Below are positions 16,250-26,331 of a stretch of 64,000 nt of DNA, piece after piece. The DNA comes from an uncultured Flavobacteriaceae bacterium. GTDB taxonomy: Bacteria > Bacteroidota > Bacteroidia > Flavobacteriales > Flavobacteriaceae. Below the pieces are notes generated by a model, which was not told the DNA's origin, ran no database searches, and saw only the letters and a program-made list of their open reading frames with translations. Position numbers and translations under genes: made by a program. The DNA lies in contig CANNAC010000004.1 of the NCBI GenBank assembly GCA_947502495.1, positions 124,001-188,000 of the forward strand, given 5' to 3'. Every line of letters begins with the position of its first letter. Position 1 is the stretch's first letter.

Positions 16250-19200
16250 TTAGTCGTTTTGTGTGTCTCCATTTTGTCCGAAGTTTCCTGAGAATAAGCC
16301 AAAGTCAAAAATGTTTATATTGTCATTGTTATCAAAATCTGCACGATTATCATATCCAGATTGGGTTCCGTTTAAGCCAAATGTTCCCGAGAAAATTCCG
16401 AAGTCAAAAATATTAACCACGTTATTATTATCTAAGTCACCAGCAAAAAGTGTAGCAACAGTTTCTGTTTGGTTTTCAGTTAGATTTACTGTGATCATAC
16501 GTTGCAAATACATAGCATGCTTCACTAGTATTTTATAATCTCCTGGAAGAATGCCTGTGCTAAGAGTTATATTTCCTGATGCATCCGCAGTTTCGTTTAA
16601 GTCGTACGCAGGAGTTACTAAATCATTTATATCATAAATAAGTACCGTGTAATTACCAGAGTAATCGGTTCTGCCTTGTAAAGAAACATTTAAGTTTAGA
16701 CTATGAGTTGCCGTAACCGTTATTGTTTGTACACAAGTTAAAGAGTCATTTCCTGCAGTATCTGTTGCTGTCCATGTTATGGTTGTATCTCCTAAAGGAA
16801 ATGGATCGGTTAAAGCTAACGCGTCATTTCTTATCCCGTTATATGTAATCGTTCCTGTACAATTATCGGTTGCTGTTGGTTCTGTAATCGTTATAATTGT
16901 TTGCGTGACTCCTTCTGCAACAAGTTCTTCTAGATTTGTAGGGCAGGTCATTTCAGGTAATTCGTCATCTGAAATCGTTATAGTTTGATCACAAGTAATC
17001 GAATCATTACTAGCAGCATCTGTTGCGGTCCATGTAATAATCGTATCACCAACCGGATAAGGATCTGTTACTAATAAAGCATCGTTTCGTACGCCAGTAT
17101 AAGTAATCGCTCCTGTGCAGTTATCTATAGCTGTTGGTTCTATAATAGTAACTATGGCATCGCAAGTAGCAGTATCTGCAGTTTGTGTAATGTCTAACGG
17201 ACAAGTAATAACGGGTAATTCGTCATCTGAAATCGTTATAGTTTGATCACAAGTAATCGAATCATTACTAGCAGCATCTGTTGCGGTCCATGTAATAATT
17301 GTATCACCAACCGGATATGGATCTGTTACTAATAAAGCGTCGTTTCGTACGCCAGTATAAGTAATCGTTCCTGTGCAGTTATCTATAGCTGTTGGTTCTA
17401 TAATAGTAACTATGGCATCGCAAGAAGCAGTATCTGCAGTTTGTGTAATATTTAACGGACAAGTAATAACGGGTAATTCGTCATCTGAAATCGTTATGGT
17501 TTGATCACAAGTAATCGAATCATTACTAGCAGCATCTGTTGCGGTCCATGTAATAATAGTGTCACCAACCGGATAAGGATCTGTTACTAATAAAGCATCG
17601 TTTCGTACGCCAATATAAGTAATCGTTCCTGTGCAGTTATCTGTAGCCGCTGGTTCTATAATAGTAACTATAGCATCACACGTAGCGGTATCCGCAGTTT
17701 GTGTAATATTTAACGGACAAGTAATTATTGGTACTTCAGAGTCTTCAAGTACGGTCCAAATAAATGTTTCAATCGCATCGGTACTACCAAGTTTAGAAAC
17801 TGTAACGGTTACTTGATGCACACCATCGCTATTTAAACCGCCAGTTACGGCGCTAGAATCTATGGTTCCAAAAATAAGTCCATTGGTTGGTTCTATATTT
17901 AATCCGCTAGGTTGTCCACTTATACTATAAGTGAAATTGGAAGACGGATTTCCGCCCATTGCTATAGCTGAAAAATCTGATATTTCAAGCTCACAATTTT
18001 GGATGTCGGCAATTGCGTCTATAGTGATTTCCGGATAAGTAACAGCCAATACTTCAATAGCATTTACCATTGGGTTTTCTAAATTTCTAAAAAACTCAAT
18101 TTCTAGAATACCATCAAAAACTTGTACATTACTTTGAATCATACCTGCTGTTCTATGTCCATAGGTTTTAGAAGCATCAAAATTTTCTAAAATTCTTTTG
18201 TTTTCAATATCGACACTAAATAAACGTTCGAGAGGTTCTGAAGTACCGTTATATAAGTTGGCAACGTAGAAGTTAAGGATATAATCCCCATTAGGAACAG
18301 GAATTGAAAATATCATTTGATTAGACGACGCACTAATACTGCGCTGTGAATTCATCACCGTTTCATAGGTTGTTTGATCAATATATGACGGAATAGAAGC
18401 ATCTTTAAAAGAATAGTCTAAACTAGTAATAGTATATCTAGATCCAGAGGAAACAGAGAAAGACGTTCCAATAAATTGACCATTAATATCATTAGCTTCC
18501 CAGTTAGGACCGTCATCGGATGCAGCCACTAAAGGCCCACCAGCATTAATTCTAACTATAGGTTCGTAAAGGTCCGTAATTTCTCCAGTAAGATTAGTGG
18601 AAATGGGAGAATTATTACCAGAATGTACAATGTCAAGATTGGCATTTTTTATACCTAAAACACTATTTGAAATAAAATTAATAGGAATATTTACACTAGA
18701 TCCAGGAGTTATAACTAAAGGAAGATTGATATCACTAGAAAACATAGGAGCATCAGTTCCTGAAAAGTTTAGCGAAGTAATGGTAATAATATCATCTGTT
18801 GGGCCACCTTCATTACTTACTTTTAGCAGTTTTGTTCTTAATGAGTTTTGAACTGGAGTTAACCCGAAATTAATAGGGTCAGGCTCTAAAGTTAAGATGC
18901 CGTTTTGATTTTCATAAACTTCAATAAAATCCCAAGTAGCAGTAAACGGATTAGAAAAGGAACCCGAAGCATCCTTTGAAGTCGAAATAAAGCTAACAGC
19001 TAGTCCTTTATTATCTGATGCATCTAAAAAATTTAGAGGTAAGCTTATTGGGCTACCAAGTATAATTAAGGTTTGTCCATCATCTATAGAGTAAAATGGT
19101 TGTGCGGTATTTGCCGTGGGATTAATACTAAAATATAAACTAACCGAACCGGCGTTTAATATGTTAGAAACATCATATGTATTATTTACCGTGACCACTC

Positions 19201-21595
19201 CATTATCTTCCATCAAAACTTGTAGTCCATGTTCGGAATCTGCGTTGCTAGTACCATTCATTAAAACTAACTTTAAATAATTATCTTGGTCACCATTTCC
19301 AAAGCTAATACCATAAGATTGGTGATCGACAGGTTGTGTTTGGGAGCCACTAATACCAAAGAAAGGCGATTCGATCTTTGAATGTATAGTGAAAGGGTTA
19401 GAGTTCGAATCGACATTTAAACCAAATTGAAACCCGTTTTTTTGATTGTTATTAATAGCATCACCACCAGTCACTAAATCTACAGTGGCTTTACCTGCTG
19501 CACCACCAAAAGATAAATTCACTTCATTAAACTGCGTAAGGTAGTCTGTATTACCTGTTGGGTCTAGCATTAACCCCGTAAATCCTAAGCCAAAGAGACC
19601 AGTTCCAGGATCATTATTCCAAAATGGATAATCTATTGGTAGGTTAGTCGTTAGGCCATTATTAGTGTCTAAAGCAAAAACATCATTAACATCTAATATG
19701 GTATCGTTATCATCATCAGGATCATTTAAGTCCGAAATAAAATCACCATCATTATCATCTGGTTTACTTCCTTGCGAACAAATATTGGTGCCATTATCCA
19801 TTTCATCTTGATTCGTAAAACCATCACCATCATTATCTGCATTAGGATCATAACCAGGTTCTTCGGGTTGAATACAATCTATCCCAGACGGTTCAAAGAT
19901 GGTTATATTATTGGCGCCATACGTTGCAGCCCAAACAGTTCCAGGGAATACTTCAGCATCCCCTTGTGCAATAACATCTAAAGGAATAGACCCAAATCCG
20001 CTAAACGTAACTTCGTGTTCTAAGGCTTCATCCCCAGCTGGATTTAAAACATATCTATTAATATCCCCATTAAAGGAAGCGGTTAATAAATTACCTTGCA
20101 TAATACCACCAAAATCGGAGGCTGTATATTCTACAATTCCATTCGTAGAAGATGGTCTGGCATCTAAAATATTGACTTTAGTACTTGTTGTTGGTTCATC
20201 TGCTAAAAACTCACCTAGACGTGGGTCATCTGGGAAATCTCCAATAGCAAAGGATGAATTGAAATAGCCAGAAGTACCAGTCAGAAGTGTTTGTAAATCA
20301 TTAGTGCTAGTGGCAACCCATGATCCGCTAATTTTCTTATAAGCAATAATTTGTGCTCTAGATGGAAATGCAAGGATTGGTATTGGGTGTCCACCATAAT
20401 AGGTTTTGTTTGCATCATTAATAGTACCTACAAAATGTAATGGATCGGAAATAAGGCTGCTTCCAGATTCATTCATTTCATTTTTTATATAATGATCCAA
20501 TGGATCATAAGTAATCGTACTTTCATCACCTAAAAAGGTGTTTGTCGTATTGTCATAAATTTTTGGAACACCTCCCCAAAGTGAGTTTCCACCATTATCT
20601 GAGGTGTATATTCTTCCATTCTCCATGATAACTACATCATAGGCATTTCTAAAACCTGGAGCAAATATTTGAACTGGTCCACCAGCCTCAGGAAATGCTT
20701 GATTTAGACTGTTATTTCCACCAAAAGGATCATTAATATCAATAGTTGCATTATACATTGGGTGTCCAACAGGGTAGGGGAATTCTGGATGTGTATTATC
20801 AATATCTAATCGCAGCGGATCATTTAAAGTTGGTAAATCATATTTGTAATCGGTAGTTGTTCTAGGGTCGGTATACGTAGGCATACCTTCTAATTGTGTC
20901 AGATTAACAATGAGCATGGATGCCGATAAGAAGTATTCGGGAGTACCTGCAAAATTATTACTTGGAGCTCCTTTATTCGTGTTTCCTCCTTGAGCAATTA
21001 GCATATATGTGTCTCCTCCACGTTCAAATATATCCATACCATTAATAGCATGATTTTCTTCACAACGAGGAAGCCCTCTAATTAAATCGACTTTACTCCA
21101 TTGGGTTCCAGTCCATTCTAATTTTGACAATATGCTGGAGTTTGTATCTAAATTAGAATCACTACCAGCTCCTCCACCTCCAAATAAAAAATCGGATGAG
21201 GTTACATATAAAACAGGATTTGTAGTGGTACCTGCCGTTTTAATTCCTGTAATTAAACGTTGTTGGGTAGCATTCGCAATTCCAGTATCATCATGATTGA
21301 CTATACCGGTTTGTATGGTGGTTATCGCTTCTGTATTTGTTATGGTGTACGTGCCATTCCCTAAAGTAGCTGCATCCCTAGAAATAGCATAGGCCCAGAT
21401 TTTTCCATCTTGTTGTGAAACATATAATCTGTTATCTGGTCCAAATTCTAATGAAGTCGGATTTAAAGTAGTTTCTCCTACTAAACCAGAAGAACCAAAA
21501 CTGATCGTTTGGGCAAATGCATGGAATGGTGAAAATAGAGCAGAAATTAAGAGGAATAGCACAAAATTTCGCTTTAATGTAAGGTAAAGCTTCAT
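16250..21595 (-). CDS. giant multidomain surface protein: beta-propeller, TSP3, malectin, HYR repeats, dockerin
   Basis: 1781 residues with a signal peptide ending at AFAQ (~29). In order: a sugar-dehydrogenase-like beta-propeller (~30-560, LEFGPDNRLYVSQQDGKIWAY); thrombospondin type 3 calcium repeats (~580-645, ADNDGDGFTNQDE); a lectin/LamG-like region (~650-890); a HYDIN-like domain (~900-1000); a malectin-like domain (~1010-1190, VRINAGG); a putative Ig domain (~1190-1275); four HYR domains of 86 residues (~1285-1630); a carboxypeptidase-regulatory-like domain; and a C-terminal dockerin-like pair (~1715-1781, GDLDNNNVVNIFDFG and ADFDNNDNINIFDFG). It has no T9SS domain of its own. The cohesin gene starts 10 bp downstream. 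It is probably secreted, calcium-dependent and carbohydrate-binding or -oxidising; the exact activity is unknown. Confidence 0.85.
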   Translation of the reverse strand: MKLYLTLKRNFVLFLLISALFSPFHAFAQTISFGSSGLVGETTLNPTSLEFGPDNRLYVSQQDGKIWAYAISRDAATLGNGTYTITNTEAITTIQTGIVNHDDTGIANATQQRLITGIKTAGTTTNPVLYVTSSDFLFGGGGAGSDSNLDTNSSILSKLEWTGTQWSKVDLIRGLPRCEENHAINGMDIFERGGDTYMLIAQGGNTNKGAPSNNFAGTPEYFLSASMLIVNLTQLEGMPTYTDPRTTTDYKYDLPTLNDPLRLDIDNTHPEFPYPVGHPMYNATIDINDPFGGNNSLNQAFPEAGGPVQIFAPGFRNAYDVVIMENGRIYTSDNGGNSLWGGVPKIYDNTTNTFLGDESTITYDPLDHYIKNEMNESGSSLISDPLHFVGTINDANKTYYGGHPIPILAFPSRAQIIAYKKISGSWVATSTNDLQTLLTGTSGYFNSSFAIGDFPDDPRLGEFLADEPTTSTKVNILDARPSSTNGIVEYTASDFGGIMQGNLLTASFNGDINRYVLNPAGDEALEHEVTFSGFGSIPLDVIAQGDAEVFPGTVWAATYGANNITIFEPSGIDCIQPEEPGYDPNADNDGDGFTNQDEMDNGTNICSQGSKPDDNDGDFISDLNDPDDDNDTILDVNDVFALDTNNGLTTNLPIDYPFWNNDPGTGLFGLGFTGLMLDPTGNTDYLTQFNEVNLSFGGAAGKATVDLVTGGDAINNNQKNGFQFGLNVDSNSNPFTIHSKIESPFFGISGSQTQPVDHQSYGISFGNGDQDNYLKLVLMNGTSNADSEHGLQVLMEDNGVVTVNNTYDVSNILNAGSVSLYFSINPTANTAQPFYSIDDGQTLIILGSPISLPLNFLDASDNKGLAVSFISTSKDASGSFSNPFTATWDFIEVYENQNGILTLEPDPINFGLTPVQNSLRTKLLKVSNEGGPTDDIITITSLNFSGTDAPMFSSDINLPLVITPGSSVNIPINFISNSVLGIKNANLDIVHSGNNSPISTNLTGEITDLYEPIVRINAGGPLVAASDDGPNWEANDINGQFIGTSFSVSSGSRYTITSLDYSFKDASIPSYIDQTTYETVMNSQRSISASSNQMIFSIPVPNGDYILNFYVANLYNGTSEPLERLFSVDIENKRILENFDASKTYGHRTAGMIQSNVQVFDGILEIEFFRNLENPMVNAIEVLAVTYPEITIDAIADIQNCELEISDFSAIAMGGNPSSNFTYSISGQPSGLNIEPTNGLIFGTIDSSAVTGGLNSDGVHQVTVTVSKLGSTDAIETFIWTVLEDSEVPIITCPLNITQTADTATCDAIVTIIEPAATDNCTGTITYIGVRNDALLVTDPYPVGDTIITWTATDAASNDSITCDQTITISDDELPVITCPLNITQTADTASCDAIVTIIEPTAIDNCTGTITYTGVRNDALLVTDPYPVGDTIITWTATDAASNDSITCDQTITISDDELPVITCPLDITQTADTATCDAIVTIIEPTAIDNCTGAITYTGVRNDALLVTDPYPVGDTIITWTATDAASNDSITCDQTITISDDELPEMTCPTNLEELVAEGVTQTIITITEPTATDNCTGTITYNGIRNDALALTDPFPLGDTTITWTATDTAGNDSLTCVQTITVTATHSLNLNVSLQGRTDYSGNYTVLIYDINDLVTPAYDLNETADASGNITLSTGILPGDYKILVKHAMYLQRMITVNLTENQTETVATLFAGDLDNNNVVNIFDFGIFSGTFGLNGTQSGYDNRADFDNNDNINIFDFGLFSGNFGQNGDTQND
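16700..17740 (-). repeat. tandem 258-bp repeats encoding HYR domains
   Basis: The DNA repeats with an exact 258-bp (86-codon) period; for example GGTAATTCGTCATCTG starts at 16956, 17214 and again at about 17472. The first three encoded copies are almost identical even at silent positions, and the fourth (about 16700-16950) is diverged. This implies recent duplication or gene conversion. Confidence 0.85.
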
Positions 21596-21783
21596 AGTTT
21601 TTTTTCGTATTTTATTAGGTGCTATTAATCGAAAAAAAATAAAGGAGTATAGGTTGCTGTTTGACAGCGGAATAAATTTAAGGAATATTGAATAGACTTC
21701 GTTGTATTCTGAAGTATATTCGTTGAAAAGGAATAAAATCGGTTGTTATGTTTATTGGTCAAAAGAGGAATTAGGAGACCGAT

Positions 21784-22188
21784 TTATTCTTCATTCATTT
21801 TATTAATAGCAGCTATTCTGCCAAGAAAAAAAGCTGCGACAACAGAAATTATTCCTGTGATTATCGACCAAGATGGATGCGACATAGCGAGAGAACCGCC
21901 AATAGATCCCAGAATGATGATTCCGGAAACGATATAGGCAGGAATTAGCGAAGTCTCGGAAACAGCTGTAGAAGCTATCATACCTCCAATAATACCGAAA
22001 AAATGTGCTACTATTACCAAAATGATTGCTCCCGAAGGGATTAAATGCATGTTTTGTTTTATAGATTCAGGATCCATAGGATTTGCTCCTGGAGGAAAAG
22101 TGAAAAATTGAGGTCCTAAAATGTATAATAGAAAGATTACTAGCCCAGAAACTACTAGGCCAACAGCAATAGCAAATGCGTTTCTCAT
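21784..22188 (-). CDS. conserved four-TM membrane protein of unknown function
   Basis: 134 residues with hydrophobic segments at about 5-25, 50-72, 80-100 and 105-125. It begins MRNAFAIAVGLVVSGLVIFLL and ends in a charged tail (KMNEE). The Gly- and Ala-rich helices resemble small integral membrane proteins seen widely in Bacteroidota; I cannot name a family. Monocistronic, between the giant surface protein gene and secA. Confidence 0.72.
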   Translation of the reverse strand: MRNAFAIAVGLVVSGLVIFLLYILGPQFFTFPPGANPMDPESIKQNMHLIPSGAIILVIVAHFFGIIGGMIASTAVSETSLIPAYIVSGIIILGSIGGSLAMSHPSWSIITGIISVVAAFFLGRIAAINKMNEE

Positions 22189-22292
22189 ATCTTCAATTTT
22201 TGGTTTGGTTTTTTAAAGATACAAAAAAATAATTGTTAAAAATTTAAGAGCTATGCTTTGAAGTTGTCTTTCCTTTGAAAATAGAGCAATAA

Positions 22293-22320
22293 AAAACCTG
22301 AAGTGTGACCTTCAGGTTTT
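22293..22320. terminator. rho-independent terminator downstream of secA
   Basis: An 11-bp perfect stem AAAACCTGAAG / CTTCAGGTTTT with a 6-nt loop, 44 bp beyond the secA stop. The A/T flanks allow use on either strand. Confidence 0.85.
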
Positions 22321-22363
22321 AAGATTTTGAAACAAGTTCAAGATGGATAATCTGTTTTAGTTA

Positions 22364-25300
22364 TTACTCTACTAAAACCCATTCGCCTTTAGCAATTAAA
22401 GGTTCTGCTTGTTTGTATTTTAGGGTTTTATTTTCTCCACTCATCACGTGCTTAATAGTCACCTTGTCGTTACGACCAACTTTTGGTTTGTCACGAACAA
22501 CAGTTTCTACAACTTCTGGTTGACGTTGTGTATTACTAGCAGCTCTATTTTGAGCAGAACGTTCATCTAAATTAGGGATCTCGTCTTTTTGTGTTTGTAA
22601 ATTATCTTTTTTACGGACTTCTTTTGCTTCTTGAATATTAGATTCTTGTGTTGGTAATTCTCCTTTAAATAAGAAAGAAATTACATCTTTATTTACTTGA
22701 TCTATGGTTGTTTTAAACAACTCAAAAGCTTCAAATTTATAAATTAATAAAGGATCTTTTTGCTCATGTACTGCCAATTGAACCGATTGCTTTAACTCAT
22801 CCATTTTACGTAAATGTGTTTTCCACGCATCATCAATAATAGCTAGTGTAATATTCTTTTCGAAATCGGTAATAAGTTGTTTTCCTTTCGTTTCATACGC
22901 TTTTTCAAGGTCTGTAACTACTTGTAAAGATTTTACGCCATCTGTAAATGGTACTACTATTCTTTTAAATTTATCACGTTGCGTTTCGTATACATTAGCG
23001 ATAATAGGGAATGCAATTTCTGCATTACGAGCCATTTTTACCTTGTAATGTTCAAAAGCAGCTTTGTATACACGTTGTGCAATTTCTAGTACCGGAAGTT
23101 TTACAAATTCAGCTTCCGTAATAGGGGAACTCATAGAGAAATAACGAATTAATTCAAACTCGAAATTCTTAAAATCGGAAGCTCCTTTATTTGTTTCTGT
23201 AATGTTTTCCGCAGTATCATAAACCATATTGGCGATATCTACACGAAGACGTTCTCCAAATAAAGCATGATATCTTCGTTTGTAAACCACTTCACGTTGC
23301 GAGTTCATTACATCATCATATTCTAGTAAACGCTTACGTACACCAAAATTATTTTCTTCTACTTTTTTCTGTGCTCTTTCAATAGATTTAGAAATCATAG
23401 AATGCTGAATCACTTCACCTTCTTCTAATCCCATTCTATCCATCATTTTAGCAATACGTTCACTACCAAAAAGACGCATTAAATTATCTTCTAACGAAAC
23501 ATAGAACTGTGAACTACCAACATCTCCTTGACGACCAGCACGACCACGTAATTGTCTATCTACACGACGAGAATCATGACGCTCTGTACCAACAATGGCT
23601 AAACCACCAGCAGCTTTTACTTCGTCACTTAATTTAATATCGGTACCACGACCAGCCATATTGGTTGCAATAGTTACTTGTCCGCTTCTACCAGCTTCAT
23701 CTACTATTTCTGCTTCCTTTTTATGCTGTTTTGCATTTAAGACATTGTGCGGTACTTTACGAATAGAAAGCATTTTTCCTAAAAGTTCCGAAATTTCTAC
23801 GTTGGTAGTACCAATTAAAACGGGTCTTCCTGCTTCCGATAGTTTCGTTACTTCATCAATAACCGAATTGTATTTTTCACGTTTTGTTTTAAATACTAAA
23901 TCTTGTCTGTCATCACGAGCAATAGGTTTGTTTGTCGGAATTTCTACAACATCTAATTTGTATATTTCCCAAAACTCACCAGCTTCTGTAACCGCAGTTC
24001 CTGTCATACCAGAAAGCTTTCGGTACATTCTAAAGTAATTTTGAAGCGTTACCGTTGCAAAAGTTTGTGTAGCATCTTCAATTTTTACATTTTCTTTTGC
24101 TTCGATCGCTTGGTGTAAACCATCGCTATAACGACGACCATCCATAATACGACCGGTTTGCTCGTCTACAATCATTACTTTGTTATCCATTACCACATAT
24201 TGATTGTCTTTTTCAAAAAGAGCATATGCTTTTAGTAATTGATTAAGTGTGTGTATACGTTCGGATTTGATTCCGAAATCACGGAATAAATCTTCTTTTT
24301 CTTCTGCTTCTTGTTCTTTCGATAATCCTTTTGCTTCAATTTTTGCAATTTCGATACCAATTTCTGGCATAACGAAAAAGTCTGGATTATCTTTTCCAGA
24401 GATATATTCGATACCTTTATCTGAAAGTTCTATTTGATTGTTTTTTTCTTCAATTACGTAGTACAGTTCTTCATCGATCTTTGGCATTTCACGATTGTTG
24501 TCTGCCATGTAATGGTTTTCCGTTTTTTGAAGTAGTTGTTTCACACCTTCTTCACTTAAAAACTTAATTAAAGCTTTGTTTTTTGGAATACCTCTATATA
24601 CACGAAGTAGTTGAAAACCACCTTCTTTCTCATCACCAGCGGCGATAAGTTTTTTTGCTTCGGCTAAAACGCTAGTTAAGTATTTGCGTTGTACCGAAAC
24701 AATGTCTTCTACTTTAGGTTTTAAAGCATCAAACTCATGTTGGTCTCCTTTTGGTATAGGACCAGAAATAATTAATGGTGTTCTTGCATCATCTACTAAA
24801 ACCGAATCGACCTCATCTACAATAGCGTAGTGATGCGGACGTTGTACTAAATCGTCAGGATTATGCGCCATATTATCACGTAGGTAATCAAAACCAAACT
24901 CGTTGTTGGTACCATAAGTAATATCTGCATTATAAGCTTTTTTACGAGCAGCAGAATTAGGTTTGTAGTAATCTACACAATCCACGCTCATACCATGAAA
25001 CTCAAAAATTGGAGCCATCCATGCGCTATCTCTTTTTGCTAGATAATCATTTACGGTTACTAAGTGAACACCACGACCAGCTAATGCATTAAGATATACC
25101 GGAAGCGTTGCTACTAGTGTTTTACCTTCTCCCGTATGCATCTCGGCAATTTTACCTTGGTGCATAGCAATACCACCAATTAATTGTACATCATAATGAA
25201 TCATGTCCCAAGTAATTGCTTTTCCTGCAGCATCCCAAGAGTTCGCCCAAGTTGCTTGGTCTCCTTCTAAGGTTACATAATCATGTTCTCCAGAGATTAC

Positions 25301-25714
25301 TCTATCAAATTCATTTGCCGTAACGGTAATAGAAGTATTGTTTGTAAAACGTCTTGCTGTTTCTTTAACAACACCAAAAGCTTCTGGTAAGATATCGTTT
25401 AATACATCTTCTGTTACTTTATAAATTTCGTCTTTTATCGCATCGATTTCAGAATAGATATCTTCACGTTTATCGATGTCTTCTTCCTTTTCAGCATCTA
25501 TTAAAAGGGCGTCTATTTTGGTTTGAAGTGGCTGGCGTGCTTCTGCTATTTTTTCTTTAAAAAAGACTGTTTTTGCTCGTAGTTCATCGTGAGATAATGC
25601 TTCTAAAGCAGCTTCAAAGGTTTTAATTTTATTAACTAAAGGTGTTATGGATTTTACGTCTTGTTTCGACTTGTCTCCAACAAATACTTTTAGTACAGAA
25701 TCTAAAAAACTCAT
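22364..25714 (-). CDS. secA: preprotein translocase ATPase SecA
   Basis: 1116 residues, the long Bacteroidota form. It shows the N-terminal DEAD motor with Walker A MHTGEGKTLVATLP (~190), DEVDSVLVDDARTPLIISG, the preprotein cross-linking region with insertions, NBF2 with TNMAGRGTDIKL, ERHDSRRVDRQLRGRAGRQGD, and the helical scaffold (AIIDDAWKTHLRKMDEL). The C-terminus ends KYKQAEPLIAKGEWVLVE, with no Cys-rich zinc motif. It powers Sec-dependent export, which the many signal-peptide proteins here, including the T9SS client, need first. Monocistronic. Confidence 0.98.
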   Translation of the reverse strand: MSFLDSVLKVFVGDKSKQDVKSITPLVNKIKTFEAALEALSHDELRAKTVFFKEKIAEARQPLQTKIDALLIDAEKEEDIDKREDIYSEIDAIKDEIYKVTEDVLNDILPEAFGVVKETARRFTNNTSITVTANEFDRVISGEHDYVTLEGDQATWANSWDAAGKAITWDMIHYDVQLIGGIAMHQGKIAEMHTGEGKTLVATLPVYLNALAGRGVHLVTVNDYLAKRDSAWMAPIFEFHGMSVDCVDYYKPNSAARKKAYNADITYGTNNEFGFDYLRDNMAHNPDDLVQRPHHYAIVDEVDSVLVDDARTPLIISGPIPKGDQHEFDALKPKVEDIVSVQRKYLTSVLAEAKKLIAAGDEKEGGFQLLRVYRGIPKNKALIKFLSEEGVKQLLQKTENHYMADNNREMPKIDEELYYVIEEKNNQIELSDKGIEYISGKDNPDFFVMPEIGIEIAKIEAKGLSKEQEAEEKEDLFRDFGIKSERIHTLNQLLKAYALFEKDNQYVVMDNKVMIVDEQTGRIMDGRRYSDGLHQAIEAKENVKIEDATQTFATVTLQNYFRMYRKLSGMTGTAVTEAGEFWEIYKLDVVEIPTNKPIARDDRQDLVFKTKREKYNSVIDEVTKLSEAGRPVLIGTTNVEISELLGKMLSIRKVPHNVLNAKQHKKEAEIVDEAGRSGQVTIATNMAGRGTDIKLSDEVKAAGGLAIVGTERHDSRRVDRQLRGRAGRQGDVGSSQFYVSLEDNLMRLFGSERIAKMMDRMGLEEGEVIQHSMISKSIERAQKKVEENNFGVRKRLLEYDDVMNSQREVVYKRRYHALFGERLRVDIANMVYDTAENITETNKGASDFKNFEFELIRYFSMSSPITEAEFVKLPVLEIAQRVYKAAFEHYKVKMARNAEIAFPIIANVYETQRDKFKRIVVPFTDGVKSLQVVTDLEKAYETKGKQLITDFEKNITLAIIDDAWKTHLRKMDELKQSVQLAVHEQKDPLLIYKFEAFELFKTTIDQVNKDVISFLFKGELPTQESNIQEAKEVRKKDNLQTQKDEIPNLDERSAQNRAASNTQRQPEVVETVVRDKPKVGRNDKVTIKHVMSGENKTLKYKQAEPLIAKGEWVLVE

Positions 25715-25862
25715 GTGTGGTATTTTTTTGGTTACTCTATTTGTTTTAAAAGCACTTTGTTAAACTCGGCTTACTATTTGTAATGTGCCGTGTGAAATGC
25801 TTCTAATAAATAAAGTTTTTAATTGTTATTGTGTATAGATAAAATCCTAATAAAAAGGATTT

Positions 25863-25870
25863 CAAAGATA
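25863..25870 (-). promoter_or_regulatory. putative -7 box upstream of secA
   Basis: Minus-strand TATCTTTG matches TAnnTTTG, about 150 nt before the secA ATG. No good -33 box is seen. If real, secA has a leader of roughly 140 nt. Confidence 0.38.
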
Positions 25871-25905
25871 CGTTATGTTGTTATTTTATTTTAATTATAA
25901 CCAAA

Positions 25906-25930
25906 AAAAAGTCTCGATATGAGACTTTTT
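25906..25930. terminator. rho-independent terminator downstream of the DUF2795 gene
   Basis: A 10-bp perfect stem AAAAAGTCTC / GAGACTTTTT with a 5-nt loop (GATAT), 19 bp past the stop of the small minus-strand gene. Confidence 0.85.
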
Positions 25931-25949
25931 TATTGATAATTTTTTGATA

Positions 25950-26171
25950 TTAATACTCGTCCTCATTCCAGAGGTAATCTTCGTCCGTTGGATAATCAGG
26001 CCAAATTTCTTCAATTGAGTCGTAAGAGTCTCCTTCGTCTTCAATTGCTTGTAAGTTTTCAACAACTTCTAAAGGTGCTCCCGTTCTGATTGCGTAATCA
26101 ATAAGTTCGTCCTTTGTTGCTGGCCAAGGTGCATCACTTAAATAAGATGCTAGTTCTAATGTCCAATACAT
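25950..26171 (-). CDS. DUF2795 family small acidic protein
   Basis: 73 residues: MYWTLELASYLSDAPWPATKDELIDYAIRTG is the DUF2795 signature, followed by an Asp/Glu-rich tail (EEIWPDYPTDEDYLW). The family is small and widespread in Bacteroidota, with unknown function. Its own promoter and terminator frame it, so it is a single-gene unit between secA and the adenosyltransferase gene. Confidence 0.88.
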   Translation of the reverse strand: MYWTLELASYLSDAPWPATKDELIDYAIRTGAPLEVVENLQAIEDEGDSYDSIEEIWPDYPTDEDYLWNEDEY

Positions 26172-26193
26172 TTCTAAATTGTTTTTATTTTTG

Positions 26194-26224
26194 CAAAAAT
26201 AAATTTTTAGTTTAGATAGTCAAG
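26194..26224 (-). promoter_or_regulatory. promoter of the DUF2795 gene
   Basis: On the minus strand CTTG is followed by 19 nt and then TATTTTTG (26201-26194), a full match to the Bacteroidota TTTG-N19-TAnnTTTG arrangement apart from one base in the -33 box. The -7 box ends 22 nt before the ATG at 26171. Confidence 0.65.
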
Positions 26225-26331
26225 AAAAAAGTGAATTATTTTTTCAATAAATTAAAAGAACGTCAATTTTAACTGTAAGCTACTGGCTACTAAAGTATTT
26301 TGCAGTTGTTACTAATTGCAGATGAAAAATG

